Positions 46,948 through 58,862 of a stretch of DNA of 64,000 nucleotides are shown piece by piece. The notes beneath the pieces are model-generated. The model had not been told where the DNA came from, ran no database searches, and saw only the letters and a list, made by a program, of their open reading frames with translations. Origin of the DNA: Hyposmocoma kahamanoa (taxonomy: Eukaryota; Arthropoda; Insecta; Lepidoptera; Cosmopterigidae); the NCBI RefSeq assembly GCF_003589595.1, contig NW_020654810.1:20727711-20791710 (forward strand), given 5' to 3'. Numbering within the stretch: position 1 is the first letter of the stretch; every line of letters begins with the position of its first letter. The translations under genes were made by a program, and so were the position numbers.

Positions 46948-49900
46948 GTAAGTTTAAGTTCACTTGCTGATATCATAACCTGTTTTTGTCGCCCCGTGTT
47001 TCAATGACGTGTATTTCAAATATATCTTCGAATATTTATGCAGAGTTAGAACTTGTGACATGAGTCTTTATTATAATCGAAGGCGCTAAAAATCGTTACA
47101 TTAGGTTTGTTTATATTAGTTTGTCATTTTGTGACATCCTGTTTTTACCTGGTTTTGTTGTTTTTATTAAAGCACTCGTATTTTCTTTGATAGATTTCGG
47201 CTTAATATAATATCTACTCCTGTAGTCTTGTAATATTACTACCTATTTACTGTATATACTGTATATATATTTATTTGTTTACAAATTCTTGCCATTGATA
47301 CGTGATAATTGAATATAAACAACACGTTATAACAGTGGAAGTGCTATTGAATAATGCATATACAATTGGTAATTCCTTTAAGTTTTTCTGTGATATTTGA
47401 AATGTTATTAGCTTTTAAATATTTTTACTTATTTCACTGTTGATGATTTACCATATAATATGGTATAACTCTATGACTGTATGTTATCCATGCACTTATA
47501 CATTAGTTTTGTAATATTCAGTTTCTATCTCAAAGGATGGAAAAAGTAAAGAAAAGGAGCTGCCCTATCTACAGAAAAAATGTACCTACCTAAACCAAAA
47601 TTGTACCACACATATAGTGGATTTAGTGTTGTACCATAATCATAGATAAGTCAATATTGACATGCAAATGTTTGGCTTGAATGTTGAAACTGTTGTTACT
47701 GTGTTTTGTGTTTGCAAATTTGTGTAGTTTACTGTAATCAAAGTATGATTAATACTAGGCTATTATTACTAGGCAAGTAATGAGCCATTACAATCAAAAT
47801 TAAATATAAAGCATTTACCAATAAATGTAATGATGGAATTGCATTATCGTGTAATCTAGTTACATTCATTGAAAGTTCTATAAAAATTTGACTCTTCAAA
47901 ATGGAGCGAACAAACGAAGATGGTATTTGATCCAATGTTTATGTTCGGCAGTCCTATAATTTCCAACCATGCTTTCTTTCTTTTTTCATTTGTAGGTAAA
48001 CTTTAAAAATAATAATAATGAAATAATAAAAACCTCGTAGTGATTTGTTTCAATAACAGAATATCGATAATATGTCTGCTTACAAGAACAACACTATCTC
48101 AAAATAATCGTTATCAACAATCATCAAAATATACTAACAAACAATCTAAAGTAACCAAAGCAAAATTCGGCAAGACTAATGAATAAACTACTTAAATGAG
48201 TCTAATTACATGAGATATTTCGGTTATTGTATGATTTATAGGAAGAAAAATAACATATGTGTAATGTAACATTCGGTTGATTTCCGCTTTTTCTACTGCC
48301 GCACCCCTTAATGCTGCAGCGACGCATTTTTATCAATACTTAATTATCCTCACTGTCAATATTTTTGTCCATTTCATTACAATTCATGCGAATAATTCAC
48401 TAAAACATTTGGCCAAACATTGGTTTTGGTATTCGATGTACTTCCCATTGACAACCGGATACGGATGTCAAAGGATACTCCAAAAATGGTAAAATGAGGA
48501 CAGTGGGCATTTAAGATGACGTTACGTATTTTCGATTCCCGTGTTTGACATAAATCAATGTAGTGCTATCTCTTTTGGCTTACGACGGCATGCAGTAGTT
48601 AAACAAAGACAATAAAAAGTTTATGTTTTCACCGTCTAAATGCATCATGTACATATAACGTCTGATTTATATATGTCAATATAACATGTCATTTGGTTTC
48701 CTTAGTCTTAGGGTTTCTATACAGAAGTTGAAATGTCATTATAACAAAAGTAAATGCCAAGATTATTTCAGAAGTATACAACAAATGAAAGAGACTTTAA
48801 TGTATCAGGCATAGTTAAGCATTTTCATTATGGTCCATATTTAAATTCAGAATTTCTAAGATATTAAGTTAAATTAAACATTATAAATTGCATTAATATG
48901 GGAATGTCCTTTTTTCTAATAAATAAATCACAAAATAATATTATTCAAATAATAATAATAATGTGCTAGGCATCTACACCAATTACATTGTAATTAGGAA
49001 ATTCCCTGTGTGAGTATCAGAACAACGAAATTCACTCTTCGGCACTACACAGAACACCTAGTCTAGTACCAATTTAGAAAAGGCCATTTTTTGTGCCAAA
49101 GCCCAAATTTTTTCTACCTTCATACAGCACCTTCACACACAGAGCATACTGATGAGCCACTGAGATCCACAAAAATTAGCAACAGACAAAAATATCACAA
49201 ATTCAGTACTACGTGGACTGAAGATGGCTGACTGATGACTGTGAACTGAAGGGATTACGAGTGAAATCTATCCATTTTTTATAGTCTTTCCTTTAAATTA
49301 ATTGTGAACGTTAGCAATAGCAAATACAACAACTGTCTGTTGCCATTTCATTCCTATTTGTCCTGCATCTGTCGTCATGTTTGCAATTTTAAGCTGAATA
49401 GAACTGGATACTGAAATGATGTTGGTATTAATTCTGATTTGGCAGCCATTAATATTAAGAATAGGTGTTATTACACCCCTGATTTCACACAAACAAGGCA
49501 CTTTAACGCCATTGCGCCCCCTGTGGGGCACCCTGCAGCTCTATGATTGATGATCGAGGCCACCTTTCAATCCAAGGGGGAAGCTATTAGTGTATACATA
49601 GTAGTTCCTGTCTGGCAATATTTTCTTGGTTAAATATAACTATACCACTACCTGAATTTTATAAAAAAAACATTTTATGGCACTGTTTTCTTTTCACTTG
49701 AACTAAGTTTGAATGGTTGTTTATTTTAAGTGTCAGAGTAATATTGTAATACTTATTCCTCAAAATATATAGTCAGTTACCTACATCGCTGCTGTTACAC
49801 AATAACTCAGTATTGTACAATACTACCAAAGCATACAGCGACGAGCAGAGTGAGCGAAACTTTATCGTGGGTAATGTACCGATAGTCTTACGTTACTAAA

Positions 49901-50272
49901 ATTTTAAAGAAGAAGGAGATTAGTGCTTTATTTTAGTGTCAGTTCAAAATCGCGGTATTTTGCAATACTGCGTTATTGTATAAAGGCAGCGACATGGTGT
50001 TAAAAATGTACGACAATATTACGACGGTCTATCAATATTACGGTCATCATATTGATAATAAATAACAAATAACTTTAGCATTAAATAACTTAAAATATAT
50101 CTAATATAATATAATATACAGATAACCTTTTGATTTTATTACCCACTTGACGGGGTTTCGCCCCGTCACTTTCCGGTGGGAACACGGGAACGCTATTGCA
50201 CACTACCGCGATCCTACTAGCTGATGCTGATGATGTTCCGAAACACAATGCACGTCATCCAGTCTTGAGGAC
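46948..50272. other. AT-rich region without recognised genes
   Basis: Only a family C fragment (48968-49100) is recognised. A 77-codon minus-strand frame at 49298-49531 has no family motif. 49790-50000 shows scattered short inverted words (CAGTATTGTACAATACT) without a clear element boundary. Confidence 0.65.
48968..49100 (-). repeat. Family C repeat fragment
   Basis: Minus-strand match to the core (ACACAGGGAATTTCC, then AATTGGTGTAGATGCC) preceded by a GAAGAGTGAATTTC block as in 10587-11000. Confidence 0.6.
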
Positions 50273-50588
50273 CTTTTTTTTTATACGTAATATAATATCA
50301 AGCGACGGGACGAATAAGTCGTGCACCTGATGGTAAGCTGCACGCCTGTCCATAACCGTTGCAGTGGCACTCAGAGCTTTAAATCGCAAAGATCTGAGGG
50401 GCACTGCCACTGCGCTCGTCACCCTGAGGCATAAGTTGACAAGTCTCATGTGCCTGTAATTTCACCAGCACCCTTACCCTTCAAAACCGGAACACATTAA
50501 TACTGACATTACTGCTTGGCGGCAGAAATAAGTAAGGTGGCAGTACTTCCCTGGACGAACTCTTTCACAAGGAGCTCTACGGCTACTA
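50273..50588 (-). mobile_element. Family A repeat, full length
   Basis: One of the best-preserved copies: AATATCAAGCGACGGGACGA to CAAGGAGCTCTACGGCTACT, about 315 bp including an extra TACGTAATA near the T-rich end. Confidence 0.82.
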
Positions 50589-50774
50589 CCTGTCTCCGTT
50601 AGAGCACCAAATGTTCCATTCGATGCCCGGAGGCCCTCGTTATTGTGTCGGACATGTGCCTGCTGCACCCAATACTCCTGCGACGGATCGGATGAGAAAA
50701 TACATCGTCTTCCCTCATCTTCTGTAACAAATATATTGTAACCAAAAAATTTATAACGAAAATCTACTCAATAA

Positions 50775-51034
50775 TTTTTTTTTTATAATATCAAGTGACA
50801 GGACGGACAAGTCGTGCGCTTTATGGTAAGCTACAAGATCTGAGGGGCACTGCCACTGCGCCCGTCACCCTGAGGCATAAGTTGACAAGTCTCATGTGCC
50901 TGTAATTTCACTAGCACCCTTACCCTTCAAAACCGGAACACAGTAATGCTGACATTACTGCTTGGCAGCAGAAATAGGTAAGGTGGCAATATTTCCCTGG
51001 ACGAACTGTTTCACAAGGAGCTCTACTACTACTA
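50775..51034 (-). mobile_element. Family A repeat with internal deletion
   Basis: Both ends present. The block between GGTAAGCTACA and AGATCTGAGGGGCA is deleted. Only about 190 bp from the preceding copy in the same orientation, so the pair could recombine. Confidence 0.8.
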
Positions 51035-51831
51035 ATATTTTTTTAATTAATTCCAAATCGACCACATTATGTGGTACGTACTCTACTTGGTGGATGTCTG
51101 TTTTAACCAGCTGCAGAGCCCTGACCTAAGTCATATCCATTCAACTGGCCCAATGTGGATTGAGTCGCACATACTCTGTCAGCAATTCATACGCATGGGC
51201 ATTACAATAATCTCGAATTAGGCGTCGTGTCAATAGAGGCAAGTTATTACGTAGTGGCTCCAGACCAGTTTTAAAGACAATCCGCTAAATTAGAACGGTT
51301 TCAAATTTTTCTCGCCAATACCTTCCCCAAACATACGTGCATTGAATTGGCTCATGTAATGGCCTTGTGTGAACGTGCATCCTGAGCCACTCCACTAGTT
51401 TGCTTGCCGGTTAGTAAAGAAAACTTATTGTAATACTAACTGTAGTGTAAATGGACGTTGCGAATTTGGTACTTTTCACTACTGGTTTGATTTTGTGAAA
51501 TGGGTCATCAATTGGTCCCGCGTTAATGGGCCATGGGCCATTACAATTCATCGAACCAATTAACAAACCAAACTATAGTTTTACGTTACAAAAGAAAAAC
51601 AGTACTAAACATAAGAAAGTGTATATTTTGCGAAAAGTTGAAAGGGCCTTCAAGGTTTGCGTAGTTATTTTGGGGTTCATCGTGGCGACTGTACTCGAGG
51701 TAAACGAGAATAGAGTGTCGTTAGAATTATGTGTGAAAAGTAGTTCATACTTTGATCTTTCTTAAATAAATCTTCTATATATTTATGCACATAACAACAT
51801 GCTTTATTATCATCAACAATAATGTGCTAGA

Positions 51832-51905
51832 TTACTCCACAAATTACCTAGCCTCAAACTAGAAAACTTCCTGTATTATGTGAGTATCAGAGAGTAGCAC
51901 CCCGG
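51832..51905 (-). repeat. Family C repeat fragment
   Basis: Short decayed minus-strand copy of the core: ACATAATACAGGAAGTTTTC, TAGTTTGAGGCTAGGTAATT. Confidence 0.5.
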
Positions 51906-52146
51906 GCCACTATCATTATGTCTTGTAAAAATGCGCCGCCATTTTGCACTTATTCTATATAGTCTATAGACTATGATTGTGTATCGCCCCAACACACGTG
52001 ATGCCATACTTTTGCATGGTTTTGCTCATAATGCAGTTGATCTTATCAATTGCAATTTTTATGGTAGTTTTAAGCACTTCTAAGGTATGGTAGTTTTTAA
52101 GTACTTCTCAATCATTAAAACAATTATGATCTCGATATATCGATAA

Positions 52147-52483
52147 GGGCCAAACTAACAATTTGATCATTTTCACTTTAATGTGGGAAATGCTTCATTT
52201 TATAATGGTAACGCCTTGTAAGAAGTCTGAAGACACAGCACTAAAGGGTTACACCGGTCGGGCAAGCACCATAACCAGAAATGTCAGAGACTCTTCTTTT
52301 GAAAGACGAAGCGATCGTGAACAGCCGACAAGGTGCCATCACCGACGTCGACCAAACACTCACTCCTTTTCATTAGTTAACTAACAATTTGTGTAATATT
52401 CACTTTTTTGTGGGAAATGCTTCATTTTATGATGAAATTTTCCCACAAAGAAGTGAAAAAGGTCAAATTGTTAGTTTTGCCCT
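52147..52483. mobile_element. TA-flanked MITE with internal direct repeat
   Basis: Left end AGGGCCAAACTAACAATTTG and right end CAAATTGTTAGTTTTGCCCT pair, flanked by TA on both sides (gaTA and TAtac). Inside, the block GTGGGAAATGCTTCATTTTA occurs twice in the same direction (near 52182 and 52410), bounding about 200 bp that looks like a later insertion or a tandem copy. Confidence 0.72.
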
Positions 52484-52954
52484 TATACTTAGGACCCATC
52501 GATATAGTCTATATTTATATTTAGTACCTAATTGAAACATATTATTTTGGCGGAAATGAATTTATTATCAGTTATTATAATACAAACTAGATTTAAGTGC
52601 AATTTGCTATACCCAGCCAGGGTCCTTTGATTCTATTATTTATCTGTTTTTTATTTATACCATATGGTTGCAATAAACGATATTCTATTCCATTCTAAAA
52701 CTATTTACAATAACAATTGAAACTAGTTTAAATAATATTAAAAAGAAAATGGAGGATCCGGTCAAGGTTTCCTCGTCTAATAAGATCGGCCTGATTTATG
52801 AAGTATATGCGCTGAAACGTTTTTTAAACGATTTTGTTAGCTTCAAACTAAAAAGCGTGTGAAAAAGCGTTTAAAAAAGCACGCTTTTTTTTAAAAACCA
52901 TAACGTTTAAAAGTTTAAAAAAAAAAAGCAGTTTTTCCCATCTTTAGACAACAT

Positions 52955-53110
52955 ACAGAGCGCGAGCGCGTGCGCCCGTCGGCCGTCCCGCACCCGCTCT
53001 CTGTGTGTCAGTCAATACAAGTGACGTCATCAGGTAAACAAAGGAACACGAACCCAGCGTCTGTCTGTCCTCTTCCAACAGTCCGTCAGCCGGCCAACGC
53101 ACAGCTGACC
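52955..53110 (+). promoter_or_regulatory. GC-rich patch with CRE, promoter-like
   Basis: A sharply GC-rich stretch (GAGCGCGAGCGCGTGCGCCC) in AT-rich surroundings. A perfect CRE palindrome TGACGTCA lies at 53022-53029, and TCAGTC initiator-like words are present. CAG|GTAAACAA at 53034 could be a splice donor. It may be the promoter and first non-coding exon of a gene lying beyond the window. No coding sequence follows. Confidence 0.35.
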
Positions 53111-53884
53111 GGCGTTAAAAACAAGTTATAATTTCTGAAAAAGGTTGTCAGGAAATAAAATTAAACAAATTGTTTAATGCAAATATTTGTCTTCGTGTAT
53201 CCATTCACAAGTGTTGTATTTTTTTTTATTTCCCTAAAGAATTCGGCTCGTCGGCATTTTGGAATCTCTGTCAGTTACTATAAGAATTCTTCCCTGACAC
53301 TGAACAGCCGCATACCAACTGTCTCCATGAGTGATCGTTTGATTTATACCGCTGCTTCTGTAAAGTATTTTTAGACAGTAATGAGGCGTCAGCGGAGCTG
53401 GAAAAGTATTTACAGCTATTATAGTCTCGTTTAGGCAAATGAAGGGCGGTTCTCCGTGCCAGATGCCATGACGAATTGCGTAGTGTGGTTGGTTGGAATT
53501 TTATACGTGGAGTCCATGATCGGTCTCTAAACTACCGTGTCATGCAATGAGCTGTATAGAGCCGTCAACTAATATCTGTGATATGAATAATTTCGTGATG
53601 TTGATTTTTAACTTTTATGGCTTTATTAGGTACTTTGTTAGGTAAAATGATTATTTTGCTAAAGTTACGGACGAAAAAACAGATCATCATTACTTAAAAT
53701 GATGATTCTGCCAACCTCGCGGTTGGAAAACACTTCAAAGTTTTTTATGTCATCTCAATCATATTATTTCAGTTGATATTTCCTCCATTATTAGTGTATT
53801 ACGCATTTAGATTTACTTTAACTGAATTAGCGTAATTTTTTGCCATGTAGAATATGGCAGAATTGAATACATTTATTGCAAGTC

Positions 53885-53975
53885 AATAAAGAAACATGCA
53901 TAAAAAGAGAATAAATAAAAACATACAATCGAATTGAGAACTTCCTCCTTTTTTGAAGTCGGTTAAAAAACAACA
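53885..53975 (+). repeat. Non-LTR retrotransposon 3' tail fragment
   Basis: AAAACATACAATCGAATTGA, GAACTTCCTCCTTTTTTGAA, GTCGGTTAAAAAA: the tail module shared with 4121-4450 and 61886-62390. Confidence 0.65.
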
Positions 53976-54448
53976 GTGAAACAAAGATCATCAAATAAAC
54001 ATTCTAAGTCACAAACAAGCGATAGGAAATAAAATCGTATATTTGTTTTTTTTTTTTTCAAAAAACCGTGTTTCAGTCTGTTTGAAAAAACATATATTAT
54101 TTTGATTTAGATTCGAAAAAATAGTTTTGTCTCCAATGTTTAACAATCGCAAAAACCTAAGATAAGAACACTATAACAAACAAACAATGCAGTAATAGCA
54201 CAGTATTACAATAAAACTGGTAACCGCATGTGTGCGGCTGTGGCGCAAGCAAAAGGATATCACTTATATGTTGTTCGGACTGTATCCTGATGGTGATGGT
54301 TAGGTTTATTTCATTTATTGAACGTACATTTCTTTTTATGATACTGTTTTGGTGTTTCGGATTAATATAAATCCACGCGTTGACGACATGTGTCTCATTT
54401 AAGTGCTCTCCAAAAACCTACCTCACCTCTACAAGAAGAGGCTATCTT

Positions 54449-55160
54449 CTTTTTATCACAATACCAAGTGACGGGACGAACAAGTCGTGCGCCTAATAGT
54501 AAGCGCCACGCCTGTCTGTAGCAGTTGCAGTGCCACTCAGAGCTTTAAGTCGCAAAACTCTGTGGGAACTTTCACTGCGTCCATTGCCCTGAAACGTAAG
54601 TTGACAAGGCCCATGTGCCTGTAATTTCACCAGCACCCGAGCGAATGCGCGCAACGTTCGATTCGTATCAAGGGGTCTACTCTCGATCTCCGTCCGACAT
54701 CCGTCCGAAACAATTACTGCCAAATAAGCAATACTTGACCAAATGAAAAGACGCGTGATGCGAATGAAGCTTCATACTGGATACTTGTCTTTTAATTTTG
54801 TCGAATATTGCTTATTTGACAGTAATTGTTTCGGACGGATGTCGGACGGAGATCGAGAGTAGCCCCTCAGTTCCGAATCCGAGAAATGTCACTGGGATCA
54901 TTTTATCGTTAGGTGAAAAAGCGATATTCGTATTTTTCGGATTCGAATAGGACTTAGTCCACAAGCGACATCTGAAGTGGGTCCGAGTTTTCTAGATTTG
55001 TATAGTCTCGGATTACAAACGAACCGGATGCAACGCTTGATACCCGTCAAAATCGGAACGCATGTAATGTGAGCATTACCGCTTTGCGGCAGAAATAGTT
55101 AAAGTGGCAGTACCTCCCGGGACGAACTCTTTCATAAGGCGCTCTGCTGCTTGCTACTAA
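54449..55160 (-). mobile_element. Family A repeat split by a 400 bp insertion
   Basis: The 3' part (54449-54638) and 5' part (55041-55160) of one family A copy are in order and orientation, joined by foreign DNA at about 54639-55040. The break falls between CAGCACCC and TACCC of the consensus. Confidence 0.78.
54639..55040. mobile_element. Palindrome-bearing insertion in a family A repeat
   Basis: Contains arms of about 62 bp (54671-54733 and 54806-54867) that pair with one mismatch and one extra base, separated by a 72 bp loop. The arms begin AGGGGTCTACTCTCGATCTC and end CAAATAAGCAATA. The insertion ends lie outside the arms, so either the palindrome was inserted in a second step or the element has non-terminal arms. 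No target duplication is certain. Confidence 0.7.
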
Positions 55161-55819
55161 ACATTTTTGTAATCTGACTGCATAAAATACAGAGGCACCC
55201 AGGATTCGCCTAGTCATAAAGAAAACAAGAACCACTTTAAATAATTTCTAAGGAAATTGAACCGGAATACAAATCTATAGACCCATTACACACCGCATGT
55301 TAAAGATGTTTTTCAAATTAAAATTATGTTTAGTTTTTCTGCGATCTACGGTCTGCGTTCCCAAACAATCAAGCCTTTAATGGGGTTATAAAGTTGTGAT
55401 GAGGCTATAACATGCGACATTGACTTTTTTTTATCAAATCTGTATGTTAATAACTGCTTTGATACTTTGAGTTTAGAGGTCGTTCGCTTCTTTATTAAAT
55501 TTTTAATTCATAACACCGGGATTTTGGTAATGATTCTGATAATCTTCTCTACATACATACTTTACGTCCTTTTTCAAGAGAATATTTTGTTCTTTGGTAT
55601 TTATTTTAAACGAGTCTGAGTTAATTAACAACATTCCTAGAATTATTTTAAAAGCATCCCACCATAATTTAGATTTAAATTAGTGAACGTACTATTATCA
55701 CTTATCACGCACGACTCCATTATCACAAAACGCGTGGCCCCCCTTTGATTAATTTACTAAATTGTACGATTAAATGGTTTAATAATGGCATGCATAGTTT
55801 CTTGTGTTATATAACTTCC

Positions 55820-55915
55820 ATTGGTGGACTGCCACGCAGAGGTCCTGGGTTCGAATCCCAGACCGGGAGAAATATTTGTATAGCCTACATTTATTTATCT
55901 CGTGAGTTTGAGAGT
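55820..55915 (+). mobile_element. tRNA-derived SINE (family B), partial
   Basis: GGACTGCCACGCAGAGGTCC, the B box GGGTTCGAATCCC (perfect match to the pol III consensus), and CCTACATTTATTTATCTCGT. The body is cut after about 95 bp. Confidence 0.8.
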
Positions 55916-56351
55916 AGTTGTACCAATTTAAAAAGGTCATTCTCCAATTGGTCATACTTGGGACTTCCTCGTCGAAGGTTGAAGGTTGTAAGTACCGACG
56001 TGGGTTGTATCCCTTCACTAATTTACTTAATTGTACGTTGAAATTATTTTAAAAAACTTGCTGAATAATATACCACGGTTTCCCTATTTTCTACCTAATA
56101 CTTTCTTCTACTCCCCTTATTTGCTATCGTAAATTTTACTGTGCAGTTTTACAAGAGTATTTGTTTTAATTTAACTGTGACAAAAGTGTACAACCTATAA
56201 CTTATCATGTTTTTTCTTAATTTTCTTTACGTAAGAACCCAAAGACGAACAGTTAATATTTAGTAACATGTAATAATCAAAAACAAGTCATAATTATCAA
56301 AATTCTCGGAAATGTCACCTCGTCGAAGACTGCAATTATGTAGTTCCATTA

Positions 56352-56490
56352 AATAGACCACAAGGGAAAGAAGAAAAAATGGGAAAGTAGACCAAACGAC
56401 AAAGTAGACCAAACAGGAAAGTAGACCAAATAGGAAATTGACGAATCGGGAAAAACAAATGGACCAATCGGGAAAATAGACCAATTTTAC
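56352..56490 (+). repeat. Degenerate 17 bp minisatellite
   Basis: Units like AAAGTAGACCAAACAGG repeat about six times, three well preserved and the others diverged (AAAATAGACCAATTTTA). Confidence 0.8.
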
Positions 56491-56731
56491 CGAAGGGGTT
56501 CAAAGCATGTCACCAGACTTCACTCTTTGAAAGGCAATTTATGTAGAGATAAGTACCTAGTGACATAATTCACGCATGGTTATTTAATGACATTAATGCT
56601 GTCTCTTTGTTAATTAAGTTAATTACTGCAGAAGCTTCGTTAGCGGTGTCGTAACAGAGGACACGCCTCGATCGTTTGTCGACGCATGCTTTTAACAGGT
56701 AAGTGGATTGATAATAATATCCTGAAGGACT

Positions 56732-56782
56732 GTGTAACAACTTTTGTATATGAGTAGTAGTACTCATATACAAAAGTTACAC
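56732..56782. repeat. Strong hairpin, about 22 bp stem
   Basis: TTTTGTATATGAGTA, loop GTAG, TACTCATATACAAAA, extended outward by GTGTAAC pairing with GTTACAC after a 3-base bulge. Too short a loop for a typical microRNA precursor. Confidence 0.8.
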
Positions 56783-57283
56783 TATACTGAGTCCAGGTAA
56801 AAGTTAATAAGGGTACGAAGAGTTACCTTACTCAATTAATTCTTCAGCAGTAATTCCAATAAATGCAAATTTTGTATTAAAATATTACTTTGGAAATTAC
56901 ATATTATGTGACTTGGTAACGAGGATATAATGAATTGTAATGAATTGCAAATCGAGCCTGCGACTTCTGCGTGACAGATGGTAACCGTTAAGAGGGTATA
57001 AAGTGACGTCTTCATTGGCACAGCAGTTTGCACTATGGGCATGAGATGAGTAGGTCCCGGGCTCGTTTTCAAACAGGATAGGATATCGTCGCTTTACTAT
57101 CTGGAACTCGTATCTTAAAGCACAAAATTACTGAAATGCAAGAAATGGATTGTATATACAAATGTTGCAGGCTGATTTCATATAACATTTCCTTCGTATT
57201 CACATACCGGCTTTTCCCTATTCTTAAAGTAATGCATCCAAATTACCAGGCTTGACAAGAATTTTAAAATAAATAGAAAGTTA

Positions 57284-57323
57284 GAGTGATTATTCAGGAG
57301 ATGGTTCTCCTGGATAATCACTC
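57284..57323. repeat. Strong hairpin, 18 bp stem
   Basis: GAGTGATTATTCAGGAGA, loop TGGT, TCTCCTGGATAATCACTC. One mismatch, which would be a G-U pair in RNA. Confidence 0.8.
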
Positions 57324-57399
57324 GTTCATAAGATACGAGTCTGAGAAAGTAAGGCATCTATATATAATTTGAAAAATTTATTTTTCTAAATTGATTCTG

Positions 57400-57500
57400 G
57401 TCTGGGTTTTTTGGGAAGTGCTCAAAGTACAGGGAATTCCCTAGTTTGGGACCAGGTAATTGGTGTAGTTGTCTGACACGTTATTGTTATAGGTAGTAAA
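57400..57500 (+). repeat. Family C repeat fragment
   Basis: Core GTACAGGGAATTCCCTAGTT, GGGACCAGGTAATTGGTGTA, GTTGTCTGACACGTTATTG. Confidence 0.65.
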
Positions 57501-57667
57501 GCGCCACTGATGAATTTGACCGACGTAAAATCGGCATGCCGAAAACGTTTCATTTTAATGAAGTGTCAGCTGCTTTGTTCTTATTTACTATATTCTAATA
57601 CAATATTTCCGTACAATTAAAATGCATTACGTTCTGCGTACATTTTTTACACATTGTACATTTAGCA

Positions 57668-57916
57668 ACAGTAGGGCTCCTTGCGGAAGAGTTCGTCCAG
57701 GGAAGTACAGCCACCTTACCTATTTCTGCCGCCAAGCAGTAATATGAGCATTACTGTGTTTCGGTTTGGAAGAGTAAGATTGCAGGTGAAATTACAGGCA
57801 TTTGGGACTTGTTAACATAATTGTCTCAGGGTGACAGGCGCAGTGGCAGTGCCCCTCAGATCTTTGCAATTTAAAGCTCGCTTATCACCGTCTTGTTCGT
57901 TATTTGATATCATAAA
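57668..57916 (+). mobile_element. Family A repeat, near full length
   Basis: Sense copy from AGTAGGGCTCCTTGCGGAAG to TTTGATATCATAAAAA, with a gap after AATTTAAAGCTC. Confidence 0.8.
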
Positions 57917-58263
57917 AATATACTAGATTTGAATTTATTATTTTTTTTTTTATTAATTTTGTGTGATTTCTTTGTTTACAAACATACCTAAAGTCAATTA
58001 TTTTTAGTATCATTACCTACATACGTGCTAAACCACAAGTTAAGGTGAGAACATCATCCAATGATTTTATGATTGGCACACATCTTTAATACATAGGAAT
58101 GATATAAAATAACAATATGCTAAGACATAAACTGGTGATTTATTCCGTATTTAATAAAAATACCTGTTCGATGTTATGAATGACATATTATTTATTGCAC
58201 TTCAAGAAATTACAATGACAACACAAATGAGTAGGTAAGTATCATGGAATAATATGATGTACA

Positions 58264-58375
58264 ACAGTAGAGCAAGCACGACTTGCGCGAGAGTGATATA
58301 AATCGGGAGATCTATAAGCGAGAATAGTATCTTGCGCCTTATGACCCTTGCGTGCTAGTCGCGCGTGCTAAACTT
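58264..58375. mobile_element. Diverged relative of the 9108-9213 MITE
   Basis: CAGTAGAGCAAGCACGACTT then GCGCGAGAGTGATAT match the right arm of 9108-9213 read on the minus strand. The other end GCGTGCTAGTCGCGCGTGCT pairs only partly. Confidence 0.6.
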
Positions 58376-58727
58376 ATTGATGGATGGCCTTTTTTATAAA
58401 CTTTTTGAATAAACAATGCAAATATATCTCACAAAAATAAAAATATATTGCATGTAACTAACTAAAAACAGTACTTAGTTACAACAATATAATTTGTAAT
58501 GCCAAATACCTTCAGGTCTGTTTTGTATATTGTGTCTTCGAAAATGACCTTATCTAGTGTTTAGCTATTTTCGTAAAGATTTGCTAACACCCGTTTGCGA
58601 GAACCTGTGGACTCCCATGCGATGTATCCAACAATATTTATACAAAGATTACGGTATATTCATGTGGGAATATCTTAAGATAATTTGCATTACCTACAGA
58701 ACAAATATTAAATAAAAAACATACTCT

Positions 58728-58862
58728 GTCTTTTTTTATGTCGGGACGAAGAAGTCGCATGCCTGGAGGTGGTAAGCGATACGCCACAATTTAGGAAAGT
58801 GTATCATACGCCTTATAAATAGTGGCAGTAACACTCATAGCTTTCAATCGTAAATATCTGGG
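58728..58862 (-). repeat. Degenerate family A fragment
   Basis: TTTTTTTATGTCGGGACGAA, GAAGTCGCATGCCTGG and AGTAACACTCATAGCTTTCA are diverged family A words in the expected order. Confidence 0.6.

Larger units (their letters stand above)
51035..54448. other. Repeat-bearing region without recognised genes
   Basis: Contains family C 51832-51905, a TA-flanked MITE 52147-52483, a LINE-like tail near 52600-52700, a GC-rich promoter-like patch 52955-53110 and a LINE tail 53885-53975. Open frames at 51526-51765 and 53177-53374 are not recognised. Confidence 0.65.
55161..57667. other. Region without recognised genes
   Basis: Contains SINE B 55820-55915, a 17 bp minisatellite 56352-56490, two strong hairpins (56732-56782, 57284-57323) and family C 57400-57500. 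The rest is AT-rich and unassigned. Confidence 0.7.

Noticed and set aside
49298..49531. 77-codon minus-strand frame with ordinary-looking composition
   Set aside because: No recognisable domain, no partner exon and no promoter. Left as unassigned.
51526..51765. 79-codon plus-strand frame with a hydrophobic stretch
   Set aside because: No start context, family match or splice sites. Could be chance in AT-rich DNA.
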